A DNA stretch of 64,000 nt. Origin: Fen-999 sp035505955 (GTDB lineage Bacteria > Pseudomonadota > Gammaproteobacteria > Burkholderiales > Rhodocyclaceae). This document shows, piece after piece, positions 19,630-28,871 of the stretch. The notes below the pieces were generated by a model, which saw only the letters and a list, made by a program, of their open reading frames with translations, had not been told where the DNA came from and did no database searches. A program made the translations under genes and the position numbers. Within the stretch, counting starts at the first letter, position 1; each line of letters opens with the position of its first letter. The DNA lies in contig DATJQH010000137.1 of assembly GCA_035505955.1 (NCBI GenBank), positions 1 to 64,000 of the forward strand, written 5' to 3'.

Positions 19630-21857
19630 CCCGCAGACACCACATACCCGGGCTGGCGGATCACCACGAACGCGACGCGGAAACGTCGCTTGGTGGCGTC
19701 CGTCGTCCGGACGCAAGAGCGCGTCTGACCGGGCTCATCGCCTTGGCACTCCGACTGCCCTGTCTGTTCCTGGTTGTCGCAGCCGCCCTGCCGCATCAGG
19801 CGCGCGCCGAAGATCCTCTTCTGCTGATGCTCTCGGGCGACGAACAGCTCGTCAGCATCGCCACCGGCACGCCGCAGCCGGTGTCCAAGGCGCCCTCGGT
19901 CGCGACCGTTATCACGGCCGCCGACATCAAGGCGACCGGCGCCACCGATCTGAGCGAAATACTGGAGACCGTGCCGGGCCTTCACGTCTCCCGCAATGGC
20001 TTCTTGTGGCAGCCTATCTACTCAATTCGTGGCATCTCCACGCAATTCAATCCGGAAGTGTTAATCCTGCTCAATGGCATTCCGATCACGAACGGCTTCT
20101 ACGGTAATCGCGGTAACCAGATGGGCGGTTTCCCGGTCGATCATGTTTCCCGCATCGAGGTGATACGCGGCCCGGGTTCGGCGCTGTACGGCGCGGAGGC
20201 AGTATCCGGGGTTATCAACATCGTCACGAAGACCGCCAACGAGATCGACGGCACCGAGTTCGGGCTGCGCGCCGGCTCCTTCGACACTTACGACGGTTGG
20301 GTCCAACACGGCGGCCGAGTCGGTGAGGTCGATGTCGCCGCCTACCTGCGACTGGGCCACACCGACGGTTTCCGCCGCACGATCGAAGCGGACGCCCAGA
20401 CCGCACTCGATAGCGCGTTCGGCACCCACGCGTCCCATGCGCCGGGGCAAATCAATACCGGTTACGACTCTATCGACGCGCGTCTCGATTTGTCTTTCGA
20501 TAAATGGCGTTTTCGCACCGGATACATCGGACGGCCAAACCTGGAAATGGGAGCCGGCGTTGCCGATGCGCTCGACCCCACGACCAAGTCCGACGCCCAC
20601 TATGCCAACGCCGATCTCACCTGGCATGACGCCAAGTTCAGCCAAGACTGGGATGTTACCGCGCAGGCCAGCTACTACGATATTGCCGAGACCAACAGCG
20701 ACGTCACCCTGTTTCCGGCCGGCTCGGCGTTGCCATTGCCGCTGCCCGGCGGCACGGGTTCCACTATTGGCATGGTCGGCAGACCCCAGCACTGGGAGCG
20801 GCAGGAGCGGCTGAGCCTGTCCGGACTCTACGGCGGACTCGAAAGGCACAAGCTGCGCGTCGGAGCCGGCTACAACGTGGACGATTTGTACAAGACCACG
20901 GAAACCAAGAACTTCACCTTCGCGGGCGGCGTGCCAGTGTGCATAAACCTCGACTGCTCGATGGTCACGGCCACCGAGGCCAACGGGCTGCTGTTCCTGT
21001 CGCCGCATCTGCGTCGCTCCTACTACGCATACGCCCAGGACGAATGGTTTTTCGCGCCGGACTGGACCCTGACCGCCGGTTTGCGCCACGACCGCTATTC
21101 CGATTTCGGCGGCACGACCAATCCGCGCCTCGCCGTCGTCTGGGATACGGCCTACAATCTGACCACCAAGCTGATGTTCGGCCGCGCCTTCCGAGCGCCT
21201 ACGTTCGTCGAGTTGTATACCGTCAACAACCCGGCGTCGCGCGGCAATCCCGACCTGAAGCCGGAAACCATAGACACTACCGAACTGGCCTTCGCCTGGC
21301 AGGCCCAGCCCAATCTTAAGACGGGCCTCAACCTGTTCCACTACCGGATGCAGGACGTGATCCGGTACGTTGCCAATGCCGACCCCTCCACCGGCAGCAC
21401 TGCGCAGAACGCGGGCGACCAGCATGGCAGCGGCTTCGAACTGGAATTCGCGTGGGACGCAACTGCCGACATTCGGCTCCTGGGCAACTATGCCTATCAG
21501 CGTTCCATCGACGAGAACACCAACCAGGATGCCGGTTTGGCGCCACATCACCACGCCTACCTGCGGACAGACTGGCGCTTCGTTCCCGGCTGGACGCTCT
21601 CAGGCCAGGTCAATTACGTAGCTGACCGCAAACGCCAGGCCGGCGACACGCGCCCGCAGATTGCCGACTACACGACCGCCGACCTGACGCTGCGCACCAA
21701 TCGGCTGCACAAGGATCTTGAGCTTGCCTTGTCGGTCCGCAACCTGTTCGACGCCAACGCCCGCGAGCCGACCTCCGGCGCCGCTGCGGTCAACATCCCT
21801 TTCGACCTGCCGCTGCCCGGACGAAGCTACTTCGCCGAACTGCGGTATCGCTTGTAG
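19626..21857 (+). CDS. TonB-dependent outer-membrane receptor, paralogue 2
   Basis: A 743-residue close paralogue of the preceding receptor, clearly a tandem duplication. The mature N-terminus (LLMLSGDEQLVSIATG), plug motifs and most barrel strands are nearly identical. Differences concentrate in the region after YSIRGI (NGIPIT loop, GNRGNQMGG against GDRGRMIVD) and in extracellular loops. GTG 19626 overlaps the previous stop and gives about 35 extra residues before a plausible signal peptide (LIALALRLPCLFLVV, cut near ARA-E). A later non-ATG start cannot be excluded. The Cys pair (PVCINLDCS) is conserved. Confidence 0.88.
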   Translation: MTRRHHIPGLADHHERDAETSLGGVRRPDARARLTGLIALALRLPCLFLVVAAALPHQARAEDPLLLMLSGDEQLVSIATGTPQPVSKAPSVATVITAADIKATGATDLSEILETVPGLHVSRNGFLWQPIYSIRGISTQFNPEVLILLNGIPITNGFYGNRGNQMGGFPVDHVSRIEVIRGPGSALYGAEAVSGVINIVTKTANEIDGTEFGLRAGSFDTYDGWVQHGGRVGEVDVAAYLRLGHTDGFRRTIEADAQTALDSAFGTHASHAPGQINTGYDSIDARLDLSFDKWRFRTGYIGRPNLEMGAGVADALDPTTKSDAHYANADLTWHDAKFSQDWDVTAQASYYDIAETNSDVTLFPAGSALPLPLPGGTGSTIGMVGRPQHWERQERLSLSGLYGGLERHKLRVGAGYNVDDLYKTTETKNFTFAGGVPVCINLDCSMVTATEANGLLFLSPHLRRSYYAYAQDEWFFAPDWTLTAGLRHDRYSDFGGTTNPRLAVVWDTAYNLTTKLMFGRAFRAPTFVELYTVNNPASRGNPDLKPETIDTTELAFAWQAQPNLKTGLNLFHYRMQDVIRYVANADPSTGSTAQNAGDQHGSGFELEFAWDATADIRLLGNYAYQRSIDENTNQDAGLAPHHHAYLRTDWRFVPGWTLSGQVNYVADRKRQAGDTRPQIADYTTADLTLRTNRLHKDLELALSVRNLFDANAREPTSGAAAVNIPFDLPLPGRSYFAELRYRL

Positions 21858-21861
21858 CCGC

Positions 21862-22791
21862 ATGACCCGATTCGGTCGCCTCATCGCCATCGTTGCCTTG
21901 CTGGCCAGTCTTCTGGCCTGCGGCGACGCGCTTGCGCAGACGCGAATCGCCGTTCTCTTCCCGGACTCGGCGCCGGCCGTGACGAAGCTCTATCGCACGA
22001 TCATCGATGGGATGGCCACCGCGGGCGACGTACGCATCGAGAGCCGCGCCGTTTCCGAAAGTGCCTCGCCGGACGAGATAAAGGCCTGGGTGCTCGAGCA
22101 GCGCAGTCATGCAATGGTGATTCTCGGCGACGTCCCGCCGGCATCGCTGGAGTCCTTGCCTGCCACGATGACCATGGTCCGCGGTGCCAGCGCGCTGAAT
22201 GACAACGCGCAATCCGGCGTCAGCCTCGCCTCGAGTCCCGCCCAGGTATTCAACCGCCTGCGCCAGATCAAGCCCGACGTTGAACGCCTGTTCGTCGTCT
22301 ACCGGCCGCAGAGCACGGGCTGGCTGCTGGCTGCCGCACGCGCGGCCGCCCGCGACATTGGGCTGGAACTCAATGCGAGCGCCTGTGACGACGTGCAGCA
22401 GTCCGTCGCCGCGTTTGGTCGCATCCTGCAACAGGCCCGCCCTGGCAAGGACGCGATCTGGCTCACGCTTGACCCCGTCGTGCCGATCAACCAAATGTTG
22501 CCGGTCCTGTTGCGCGAATCGTGGGACAGGCATCTGCTGCTGGTTTCGAACAATCCAATGGACGTCGCGAAGGGCGCGCTCTTCGCGCTCTATCCGGACT
22601 ATCCCGCCATGGGCCGCCAACTCGCCGAACGGGTCAAGCGCCAGATCGCGCGGCCCGCCCTGAGCGGTCCCGAACCCAGCGAGCGCCTGCGCAGCGCCAT
22701 CAATGTGCGCACTGCCTCTCACCTTGGCATCGTGCCCGGCGAACGCGAACTGCAGGGATTCGACCGCGTCTTTCCGGAGGAGCAGCGCTGA
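21862..22791 (+). CDS. periplasmic ABC-type substrate-binding-like protein
   Basis: A 309-residue exported protein resembling the uncharacterised ABC substrate-binding family PF04392 (two-lobe periplasmic fold; AVLFPDSAPAV near the N-terminus, NPMDVAKGALF towards the end). The signal sequence ends either at a possible lipobox (LLAC-G) or at ALA-Q. No permease or ATPase gene is nearby, so it is more likely a sensor partner of the adjacent kinase than a transporter component. It starts 4 bp after the second receptor, and its TGA overlaps the kinase ATG by one base. Confidence 0.78.
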   Translation: MTRFGRLIAIVALLASLLACGDALAQTRIAVLFPDSAPAVTKLYRTIIDGMATAGDVRIESRAVSESASPDEIKAWVLEQRSHAMVILGDVPPASLESLPATMTMVRGASALNDNAQSGVSLASSPAQVFNRLRQIKPDVERLFVVYRPQSTGWLLAAARAAARDIGLELNASACDDVQQSVAAFGRILQQARPGKDAIWLTLDPVVPINQMLPVLLRESWDRHLLLVSNNPMDVAKGALFALYPDYPAMGRQLAERVKRQIARPALSGPEPSERLRSAINVRTASHLGIVPGERELQGFDRVFPEEQR

Positions 22792-24302
22792 TGAGGCCGC
22801 GCCTGGCCCACCTGTTACGGCGTCTCAGCGTGCGCCAGACGCTCATGCTCGGCATATTGCCGATGACGCTGATCGGGGCGCTGGCGGTTGGCCTGATCGC
22901 TGCAGCACTGTCGACGGAGGAAGTGGCGGCGTACCACTTGCGCGCCGGAGAACAAATGACGGCGACACTCGCTCAGCGCAGCGATCTCGCCCTGCTCTAC
23001 GAGAGCAGCGTCGGCATCGCAGAAATCGCCAACTCCTTCTTCGACAATCCGCTGGTCAAGGAAATTCGAGTGGTCGGACTGCGCGGCAATGTCCTGTTCG
23101 CGAAGACGAGCGGCAAGGAGGGCCTGTGGCAATACCCCGTAGCGCCGGCGGAAAGCACGGCGACCAGGGAATTGGACGACGTCTGGGTATTCTCGCGGCT
23201 CGTGCGCACGGCGCGCCCGGCAACCGTCAATCCCGAACTGCCGGAAGCCGCGCTGCTCGGCGGCACGGGCGACGAAATCCTCGGCGAAGTGCACCTCGCT
23301 CTGAGCAAGGAAGCGCTGTTCAAGACCCGCCGCAGCATCTTCTTTGGCAACATGTTCGTGGCGCTGGGATTCTCTCTGCTGGCCGTGGCCGCAACGCTCT
23401 TGATCGTGCGCAACTTCAGCCGGCCACTCGAGTCGTTGGCCGACTCCATGCACGAGGCGCGCACCGGCCGCTGGACCGATCCGCCGACACTCGACGGCCC
23501 GCGGGAAATCCGCGACATCGGCGAAAGTTACCAGGCGCTGATGAAAACGCTGCGCCAGCGCGAGGAGGAACTGCGCGACTTCAACCAGGACCTGGAAGAC
23601 CGCATCCGGCAGCGGACGCAGGCGCTGGAAGCCGCGAACAAGGAACTGGAAGCATTCAGCTACTCCGCTTCGCACGACCTGCGCGCGCCGCTGCGCGCTA
23701 TCGACGGCTTCGGCAAGGCGCTGATGGAGGACTACGGCAGCGGCCTTGACCCCACGGCGCTGGAATACCTGCAGCGCATGCGGGCGGGGGCGAGCCGCAT
23801 GAGCGAACTCATCGACGACATGCTGAGGCTTTCACGCATCACGCGCTACGAGATGCAGGTGGTCGAACTCGACATGAGCGAACTGGCGGAAGACATCGCC
23901 AAGGTGGTACGTGACCGCAATCCGGGGCGACAAGTCGACTTCCGCGTCACGCCAGGAATGTACGTCCACGCCGACCCGAATCTGCTGCGCATCGCTCTCG
24001 ATAATTTGCTCGACAACGCATGGAAGTACACAAGCAAAGTCGCCGAGGCGCACATCGACTTCGGCTGGACGCTCCAAAATCACGACATCGTGTATGTGTT
24101 GCACGACAACGGCGCCGGATTCGACATGCGCTTCGCCGACAAGCTGTTCGGCGCCTTCCAGAGACTCCATGGCAAGGAATTCGAGGGCACCGGCATCGGC
24201 CTCGCCATCGTCCAGCGCATCATGATCCGCCACGGCGGACACATCTGGGCCGATGCCGAAGTCGACAAGGGCGCAACCTTCTACTTCACGCTGCCCGACT
24301 GA
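22791..24302 (+). CDS. membrane sensor histidine kinase (HAMP, phytochrome-type HisKA)
   Basis: A 503-residue kinase with TM1 at about 18-42, a periplasmic sensor region (43-180), TM2 at about 184-206, HAMP (207-258), a coiled coil, HisKA with His295 in SASHDLRAP, and an HATPase with DNLLDNAWKYT, DNGAGFD and GTGIGLAIV. The HisKA subtype is that of bacteriophytochrome-like kinases. The periplasmic domain could interact with the co-encoded binding protein. Likely phospho-acceptors are the two receiver proteins at the start of the cluster. The start overlaps the previous stop (TGATG). Confidence 0.9.
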   Translation: MRPRLAHLLRRLSVRQTLMLGILPMTLIGALAVGLIAAALSTEEVAAYHLRAGEQMTATLAQRSDLALLYESSVGIAEIANSFFDNPLVKEIRVVGLRGNVLFAKTSGKEGLWQYPVAPAESTATRELDDVWVFSRLVRTARPATVNPELPEAALLGGTGDEILGEVHLALSKEALFKTRRSIFFGNMFVALGFSLLAVAATLLIVRNFSRPLESLADSMHEARTGRWTDPPTLDGPREIRDIGESYQALMKTLRQREEELRDFNQDLEDRIRQRTQALEAANKELEAFSYSASHDLRAPLRAIDGFGKALMEDYGSGLDPTALEYLQRMRAGASRMSELIDDMLRLSRITRYEMQVVELDMSELAEDIAKVVRDRNPGRQVDFRVTPGMYVHADPNLLRIALDNLLDNAWKYTSKVAEAHIDFGWTLQNHDIVYVLHDNGAGFDMRFADKLFGAFQRLHGKEFEGTGIGLAIVQRIMIRHGGHIWADAEVDKGATFYFTLPD

Positions 24303-24332
24303 ACGCCAAAGCCGTTCGCGGCGGGCGGTAGA

Positions 24333-25643
24333 ATGCGGTCCATGCAAGACCCGCTCCTCCGGCGCAGCCTCGCTGCCGTCTGGCATCCCTGCACGCAGAT
24401 GAAGCAGCACGACACCGGCGACCTGCCGCTATTGCCGGTCGCCCAGGGCGAAGGCCCCTGGCTGATCGGGACCGACGGCCAGCGCTGGCTCGATGGCATC
24501 AGCTCCTGGTGGGTCAACCTCTTTGGCCACTGCAATCCGCGCATCAACGCCGCCCTGCGCGAGCAACTCGATACGCTCGAACACGTGCTGCTTGCCGGCT
24601 GCACCCACGAGCCCGTGGTCGCGCTTTCCGAGCGGCTGACGCGCCTCGCGGGCGGCGAACTCGGGCACTGCTTCTACGGCTCCGACGGCGCCTCGGCGAC
24701 GGAGATCGCCCTCAAGATGTCCGCGCATTACTGGCGCAATACGGGCCAGCCGGGCAAGAACGGCTTCCTTTGTCTCGCCGGCGGTTATCACGGGGAGACG
24801 GCGGGCGCGCTCGGCGTGACTGACATCGCCATCTTCCGCGATGCCTACGCGCCGCTGATCCGCGCCGCCACAGTGCTGCCCTCACCTGATGCGCGACTGG
24901 GCCCCGACGCGACACGACTCGCCGTCGACGCGCTGGCAGCGCATCTCGCGGCACATCACGCCGAGATTGCGGCGCTGATCGTCGAACCGCTGGTGCAATG
25001 TGCCGCCGGCATGGCCATGCACGAGCCGGACTACCTGAGCCAGGCGCGCGCGCTGTGCGACCGCTACGAGGTGCACCTGATCGCGGACGAGATCGCAGTG
25101 GGCTTCGGCCGCACCGGCACGTTCTTCGCACACGAGCAGGCAAATATCCGGCCCGACTTCCTGTGCCTGTCCAAGGGGATCACCGGCGGCTACCTGCCGC
25201 TCTCCGTCGTCATGACGCGCGACGCGATCTACCGCGCCTTTCTCGACGACGCCACGGCGCGCGGCTTCCTGCATTCGCACTCCTACACCGGCAACCCGTT
25301 GGCCTGTCGCGCTGCGCTGGCGACGCTCGACATCTTCGAACAGGACGATGCCCTCGCCGTCAACGCGCGCCGCGGCGACCGCATCGACGCGCTGTTGCGG
25401 CCACTCGCGGAACACCCGCAAGTGCGCCACTACCGCCGGCGCGGCATGATCTTCGCTTTCGATGTCGACAGCGACCCGGACTTCGGCCGTCGTTTCTATC
25501 GCGCCGCACTGGCGCGCGGCGTGCTGCTGCGCCCGATCGGAAGTACGGTCTATCTGATGCCGCCCTACGTGCTCACCGACGCCGAGATCGAACACCTGTG
25601 CCGCGGTGCCGGGGAAGCGCTCGCCGAGGCGCTGCGCCCATGA
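24333..25643 (+). CDS. bioA: adenosylmethionine-8-amino-7-oxononanoate aminotransferase
   Basis: PLP enzyme converting KAPA to DAPA with S-adenosylmethionine as amino donor. The 436 residues carry the BioA signature SSWWVNLFGHCNP (about 51-63), IADEIAVGFGRTG, and the PLP lysine in CLSKGITGGYLPLS. It starts at ATG 24333, with ATG 24342 equally possible; neither has a clear ribosome site. It is the first gene of a compact bioA-F-H-C-D operon in which every junction overlaps. bioB is not here. Confidence 0.95.
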   Translation: MRSMQDPLLRRSLAAVWHPCTQMKQHDTGDLPLLPVAQGEGPWLIGTDGQRWLDGISSWWVNLFGHCNPRINAALREQLDTLEHVLLAGCTHEPVVALSERLTRLAGGELGHCFYGSDGASATEIALKMSAHYWRNTGQPGKNGFLCLAGGYHGETAGALGVTDIAIFRDAYAPLIRAATVLPSPDARLGPDATRLAVDALAAHLAAHHAEIAALIVEPLVQCAAGMAMHEPDYLSQARALCDRYEVHLIADEIAVGFGRTGTFFAHEQANIRPDFLCLSKGITGGYLPLSVVMTRDAIYRAFLDDATARGFLHSHSYTGNPLACRAALATLDIFEQDDALAVNARRGDRIDALLRPLAEHPQVRHYRRRGMIFAFDVDSDPDFGRRFYRAALARGVLLRPIGSTVYLMPPYVLTDAEIEHLCRGAGEALAEALRP

Positions 25644-26800
25644 ACCCGGCCGCGCGCCTCGCCGAACTGAAGGCCGCGGACCTGCTGCGCCGGCGCCGCC
25701 TCGCCGGCACGCCCTGCGGGCCGGAAATGCTGATCGACGGCAAGCCGATGCTGTCGTTCGCCAGCAACGATTACCTCGGCCTCGCCGCGCACCCGCGCGT
25801 CGTCGATGCCGCCTCGCGCGGGCTCCTGCAGTGGGGCGTTGGCGCGGGCGCCTCCGAGTATCTGGGCGGCCACTTCCCGCCGCACCGCGAACTCGAAGCT
25901 GCACTGGCTGCCTTCGTCGGCGCCGAGAAGGCGCTCCACTTCGCGACCGGCTACATGGCCAACATCGGCGTCGTGCCGGCGCTGGTCGAGCGCGGCGATG
26001 CGTTGTTCGCCGACAAGCTCAACCATGCATCGCTGATCGATGCCGTACGCCTGTCGCTCGCCGACGGACACCGCTATCCGCATCTCGACCTCGCCGTGCT
26101 CGAAGGTCAGCTTGCCGCCAGCCGGGCACGCCAGCGGCTGATCGTCACCGACGCCGTGTTCAGCATGGATGGCGATCTCGCGCCGCTGATCGAACTGCTT
26201 GCGCTGGCCGAGCGCTTCGACGCATGGGTGCTGATCGACGACGCCCACGGCTTCGGCGTGCTCGGTCCGCAGGGCCGCGGTTGCGCGGCTCACTTCGGCC
26301 TGAAGCCGACCGGACGGCTGGTACTTATGGGCACGCTGGGCAAGGCTGCAGGAGTCGCCGGTGCCTTCGTCGCCGGCGATGCCGACGTCATCGACTTGCT
26401 GGAGCAGTCGGCGCGCACGGCGATCTACACCACCGGCGTACCACCGGGGCTGACTTTCGCTTTGCTGGAAAGCCTGCGTCTCATTGAAGCCGGTGACGAC
26501 CTGCGCGCCCACCTGCAAGCACTGATCACGCGCCTGCGCGCCGGGCTCGAACCGGTCTGCGCGCGCAAAGGTTGGCGGCTGCCGGCGTCGCCGACCGCGA
26601 TCCAGCCGGTGGTGATCGGCGGCAACGAAGAGACGCTGGCCGTCGCCGACGCCTTGATGGAGCGTGGCATCTGGGCCCCGGCGATCCGGCCACCGACGGT
26701 GCCGGCCGGCCAGGCCCGCCTGCGCATTTCGCTTTCGGCATCGCACGGCGAGATGCAGATCGACGAACTCATCGGCGCGCTCACCGAGATCGCATCTTGA
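25640..26800 (+). CDS. bioF: 8-amino-7-oxononanoate synthase
   Basis: PLP-dependent condensation of pimeloyl-ACP/CoA with alanine. The 386 residues match the family: SFASNDYLGLA, GASEYLGGH, TDAVFSMDGD, DDAHGFGVLG, and the PLP lysine in GTLGKAAGVAG. It starts with ATG overlapping the bioA stop (ATGA). The segment IYTTGVPPGLTFALL, where relatives have a short run after YTT, is encoded by an inverted copy of the 23-bp dispersed repeat. Confidence 0.95.
   Translation: MNPAARLAELKAADLLRRRRLAGTPCGPEMLIDGKPMLSFASNDYLGLAAHPRVVDAASRGLLQWGVGAGASEYLGGHFPPHRELEAALAAFVGAEKALHFATGYMANIGVVPALVERGDALFADKLNHASLIDAVRLSLADGHRYPHLDLAVLEGQLAASRARQRLIVTDAVFSMDGDLAPLIELLALAERFDAWVLIDDAHGFGVLGPQGRGCAAHFGLKPTGRLVLMGTLGKAAGVAGAFVAGDADVIDLLEQSARTAIYTTGVPPGLTFALLESLRLIEAGDDLRAHLQALITRLRAGLEPVCARKGWRLPASPTAIQPVVIGGNEETLAVADALMERGIWAPAIRPPTVPAGQARLRISLSASHGEMQIDELIGALTEIAS
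26435..26457 (-). repeat. 23-bp dispersed repeat, copy 11 (inside bioF)
   Basis: On the minus strand it reads AAAGTCAGCC ... GGTACGCC. On the coding strand it specifies GVPPGLTF within BioF. It is 500 bp from the direct copy in bioH. Confidence 0.85.
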
Positions 26801-27441
26801 AGGACCTCGTGCTTCTCGCCGGCTGGGGGTTCGACAGCCGTGTCTGGCGTCCTGTCGCCGAACGGCTGGAGGACGACTTCCGCATCGCCTACGATCTCGA
26901 CGCGGCAAGCGCGGACACCATCGCCTGCGGCTGGTCGCTCGGCGCGCTGCGTGCGCAAAAGTCAGCCCTCGTGGGACGCCAAATCCTGGTCGGCGCAACG
27001 CGGCGCTTCGTGCAGGCGCCGGACTGGCCCTGCGCCCAGCCGCCGCAGCTGCTTGACAGTTTCGTCGACGCCGTCGCCGCCGATCCGGCAGCCGCCCTGC
27101 GCCGCTTCGCCGCGCTCGTCAACCAGGGTGACGAACGAGCGCGCGATCTCACGCGCTTCCTGACGACATTGCTGCGCGAACGCATTCCCGATGCCGCCAC
27201 GCTCGCCGCCGGCCTGGCCGAATTGCGCGACACCGACCTGCAGGAGTCGGCCCCCGTGGTACGCCGTGCGACGCTGCTGGTTCACGGCGAGCGCGACGCT
27301 TTGATGCCGCTCGACGCCGCGCGCTGGCTCGCGGCGCACATTCCCGCGGCGAGGCTGGAGATCTTCGCCGGCGCCGGCCACGCACCCTTCCTGTCGCAAC
27401 CTGACCGCTTCGCCGCGCTGGTGCGAGAGTTCGCAGCATGA
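26797..27441 (+). CDS. bioH: pimeloyl-ACP methyl ester esterase (short form)
   Basis: Alpha/beta hydrolase that releases pimeloyl-ACP from its methyl ester. The 214 residues are shorter than typical BioH (about 250). The nucleophile Ser is in CGWSLGAL, the Asp in GERDALMP and the His in GAGHAPFL, so the triad is intact. The shortening appears to fall just after the nucleophile elbow, where a copy of the 23-bp repeat encodes KSALVGRQ. A second copy encodes ESAPVVRR further on. The start is TTG 26797 overlapping the bioF stop (TTGA). The position between bioF and bioC supports the call. Confidence 0.85.
   Translation: MKDLVLLAGWGFDSRVWRPVAERLEDDFRIAYDLDAASADTIACGWSLGALRAQKSALVGRQILVGATRRFVQAPDWPCAQPPQLLDSFVDAVAADPAAALRRFAALVNQGDERARDLTRFLTTLLRERIPDAATLAAGLAELRDTDLQESAPVVRRATLLVHGERDALMPLDAARWLAAHIPAARLEIFAGAGHAPFLSQPDRFAALVREFAA
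26958..26980 (+). repeat. 23-bp dispersed repeat, copy 2 (inside bioH)
   Basis: AAAGTCAGCC ... GGGACGCC, read in frame as KSALVGRQ directly after the catalytic-serine motif of BioH. Confidence 0.82.
27243..27265 (+). repeat. 23-bp dispersed repeat, copy 3 (inside bioH)
   Basis: GGAGTCGGCC ... GGTACGCC followed by GTGCG exactly as in copy 5. It is read in frame as ESAPVVRR, in the same frame as copy 2. Confidence 0.8.
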
Positions 27442-28190
27442 GCCGGCGCAGCGTGCGTCGCGCCTTCGATCGCGCGGCCGGCCGCTACGATGCCGCGGCG
27501 CGCCTGCAGCGCCGCGTGTGCGAACTGCTTCTCGCCGAACTCGCCGATTCACGCCCCGAGTCCGTTCTCGATGCCGGCTGCGGAACGGGCTACGCGATCG
27601 AACTCCTGTCGCGGCGCTGGCCGCTTGCACACATCGTCGCCACCGACTTTGCGCCGGCGATGGTGGCCGCGGCCGGTGGCGGCATCTGCGCCGACATCGA
27701 AGCCCTGCCCTTCGCAAGCTGCGCCTTCGACCTGTACTGGTCGAGCCTCGCGCTCCAATGGTGCGACGTTCGCCGCGCCATGGGCGAAGCCGCGCGCGTG
27801 CTCGCGCCCGGCGGCCGGCTGGTCGTGTCCACACTGGCACACGGCACGCTGGCGGAACTCGGCGCGGCATTTGCCGGGTCCGATGGTTACCGCCACGTGC
27901 TGCAGTTCGAACCGCCGGAAGCGTTGGCAACCGCGTGCAGCACGGCCGGATTGGTCGACATCCGGTACCAGCGCCACACGCTGCGCTTTCATCACGACTC
28001 GCTGGCCGCGCTGCTGCGCGAACTGAAGGCACTCGGCGCCAACGAGGTCGGCGCAAACCGCCGGCCGGGCCTGATGGGACGCCGAACGTGGCAAACTATG
28101 CAGGATCGATACGAGGCGCGGCGCGAGAATGCCGGCCTGCCAGCAACATTCGAGGTCATCCTATGCCGCGCAAAGAAACCTACTTCGTGA
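27438..28190 (+). CDS. bioC: malonyl-ACP O-methyltransferase
   Basis: SAM-dependent methylation of malonyl-ACP that starts pimelate synthesis for biotin. The 250 residues begin with the typical SVRRAFDRAAGRYD and have the SAM-binding VLDAGCGTGY (about 42-51), followed by acidic ATDFAPAMV and ADIEALPFA. ATG 27438 overlaps the bioH stop (ATGA) and the 3' end overlaps bioD by 28 bp. Pairing with BioH fits the BioC-BioH route. Confidence 0.93.
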   Translation: MSRRSVRRAFDRAAGRYDAAARLQRRVCELLLAELADSRPESVLDAGCGTGYAIELLSRRWPLAHIVATDFAPAMVAAAGGGICADIEALPFASCAFDLYWSSLALQWCDVRRAMGEAARVLAPGGRLVVSTLAHGTLAELGAAFAGSDGYRHVLQFEPPEALATACSTAGLVDIRYQRHTLRFHHDSLAALLRELKALGANEVGANRRPGLMGRRTWQTMQDRYEARRENAGLPATFEVILCRAKKPTS

Positions 28191-28840
28191 CCGGTACCGA
28201 CACCGAAGTCGGCAAGACCTACGCCACCTGCGTCCTGCTCCACGCCGCGCGCGGGGCCGGCCGCACGGCGGTAGGCATGAAACCCATTGCCGCAGGCGTC
28301 GACGCCCGGGGACGCAACGAGGATGTCGAGCGCCTGATTGCGGCGAGTTCGATCACCGCGCCGCGCGAACTCGTGAACCCTTACTGCTTCGCCGCCCCGG
28401 TGGCGCCGCACATCGCCGCCGCGGCCGCCGGCGTAAGTGTCAACGCCACGCGCATTGCCGCCGCCGCACGCGACTTGGCCGCGGAGGCGGATCTGCTGCT
28501 GATCGAGGGCGTCGGCGGATTCATCGTTCCCCTCGGCGACGATTTCGACACCGCCGACCTCGCGGCGCATCTCGACGTGGGCGTGATCCTGGTCGTCGGC
28601 CTGCGCCTGGGCTGCCTGAACCACGCGCTGCTCACCGCCGAGGCGATCCGCAAGCGCGGTCTGCTGCTGGCCGGCTGGATCGCCAACTGCATCGATCCGG
28701 ACATGGCCTGGCCCGAAGAAAACATCACCGCGCTCAAGGAGCGCCTGCCGGCACCACTCCTCGGCGTGCTGCCCTGGCAGGACAAACTCGATGCGGCCGA
28801 GGCGGCCCGCCACCTGACGCTGCCGCAGGACGCGGGCTAA
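28163..28840 (+). CDS. bioD: dethiobiotin synthetase
   Basis: ATP-dependent carboxylation of DAPA to dethiobiotin. The 225 residues have the P-loop GTDTEVGKT (about 11-19), catalytic Lys in GMKPIAAG, and IEGVGGFIVPL. It starts inside bioC (28-bp overlap). It is the last gene of the operon; 31 bp separate it from the next gene, and no terminator is seen. Confidence 0.95.
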   Translation: MPRKETYFVTGTDTEVGKTYATCVLLHAARGAGRTAVGMKPIAAGVDARGRNEDVERLIAASSITAPRELVNPYCFAAPVAPHIAAAAAGVSVNATRIAAAARDLAAEADLLLIEGVGGFIVPLGDDFDTADLAAHLDVGVILVVGLRLGCLNHALLTAEAIRKRGLLLAGWIANCIDPDMAWPEENITALKERLPAPLLGVLPWQDKLDAAEAARHLTLPQDAG

Positions 28841-28871
28841 ACCTTTTCGTCGCGGCGCCGATAAGGCGATC

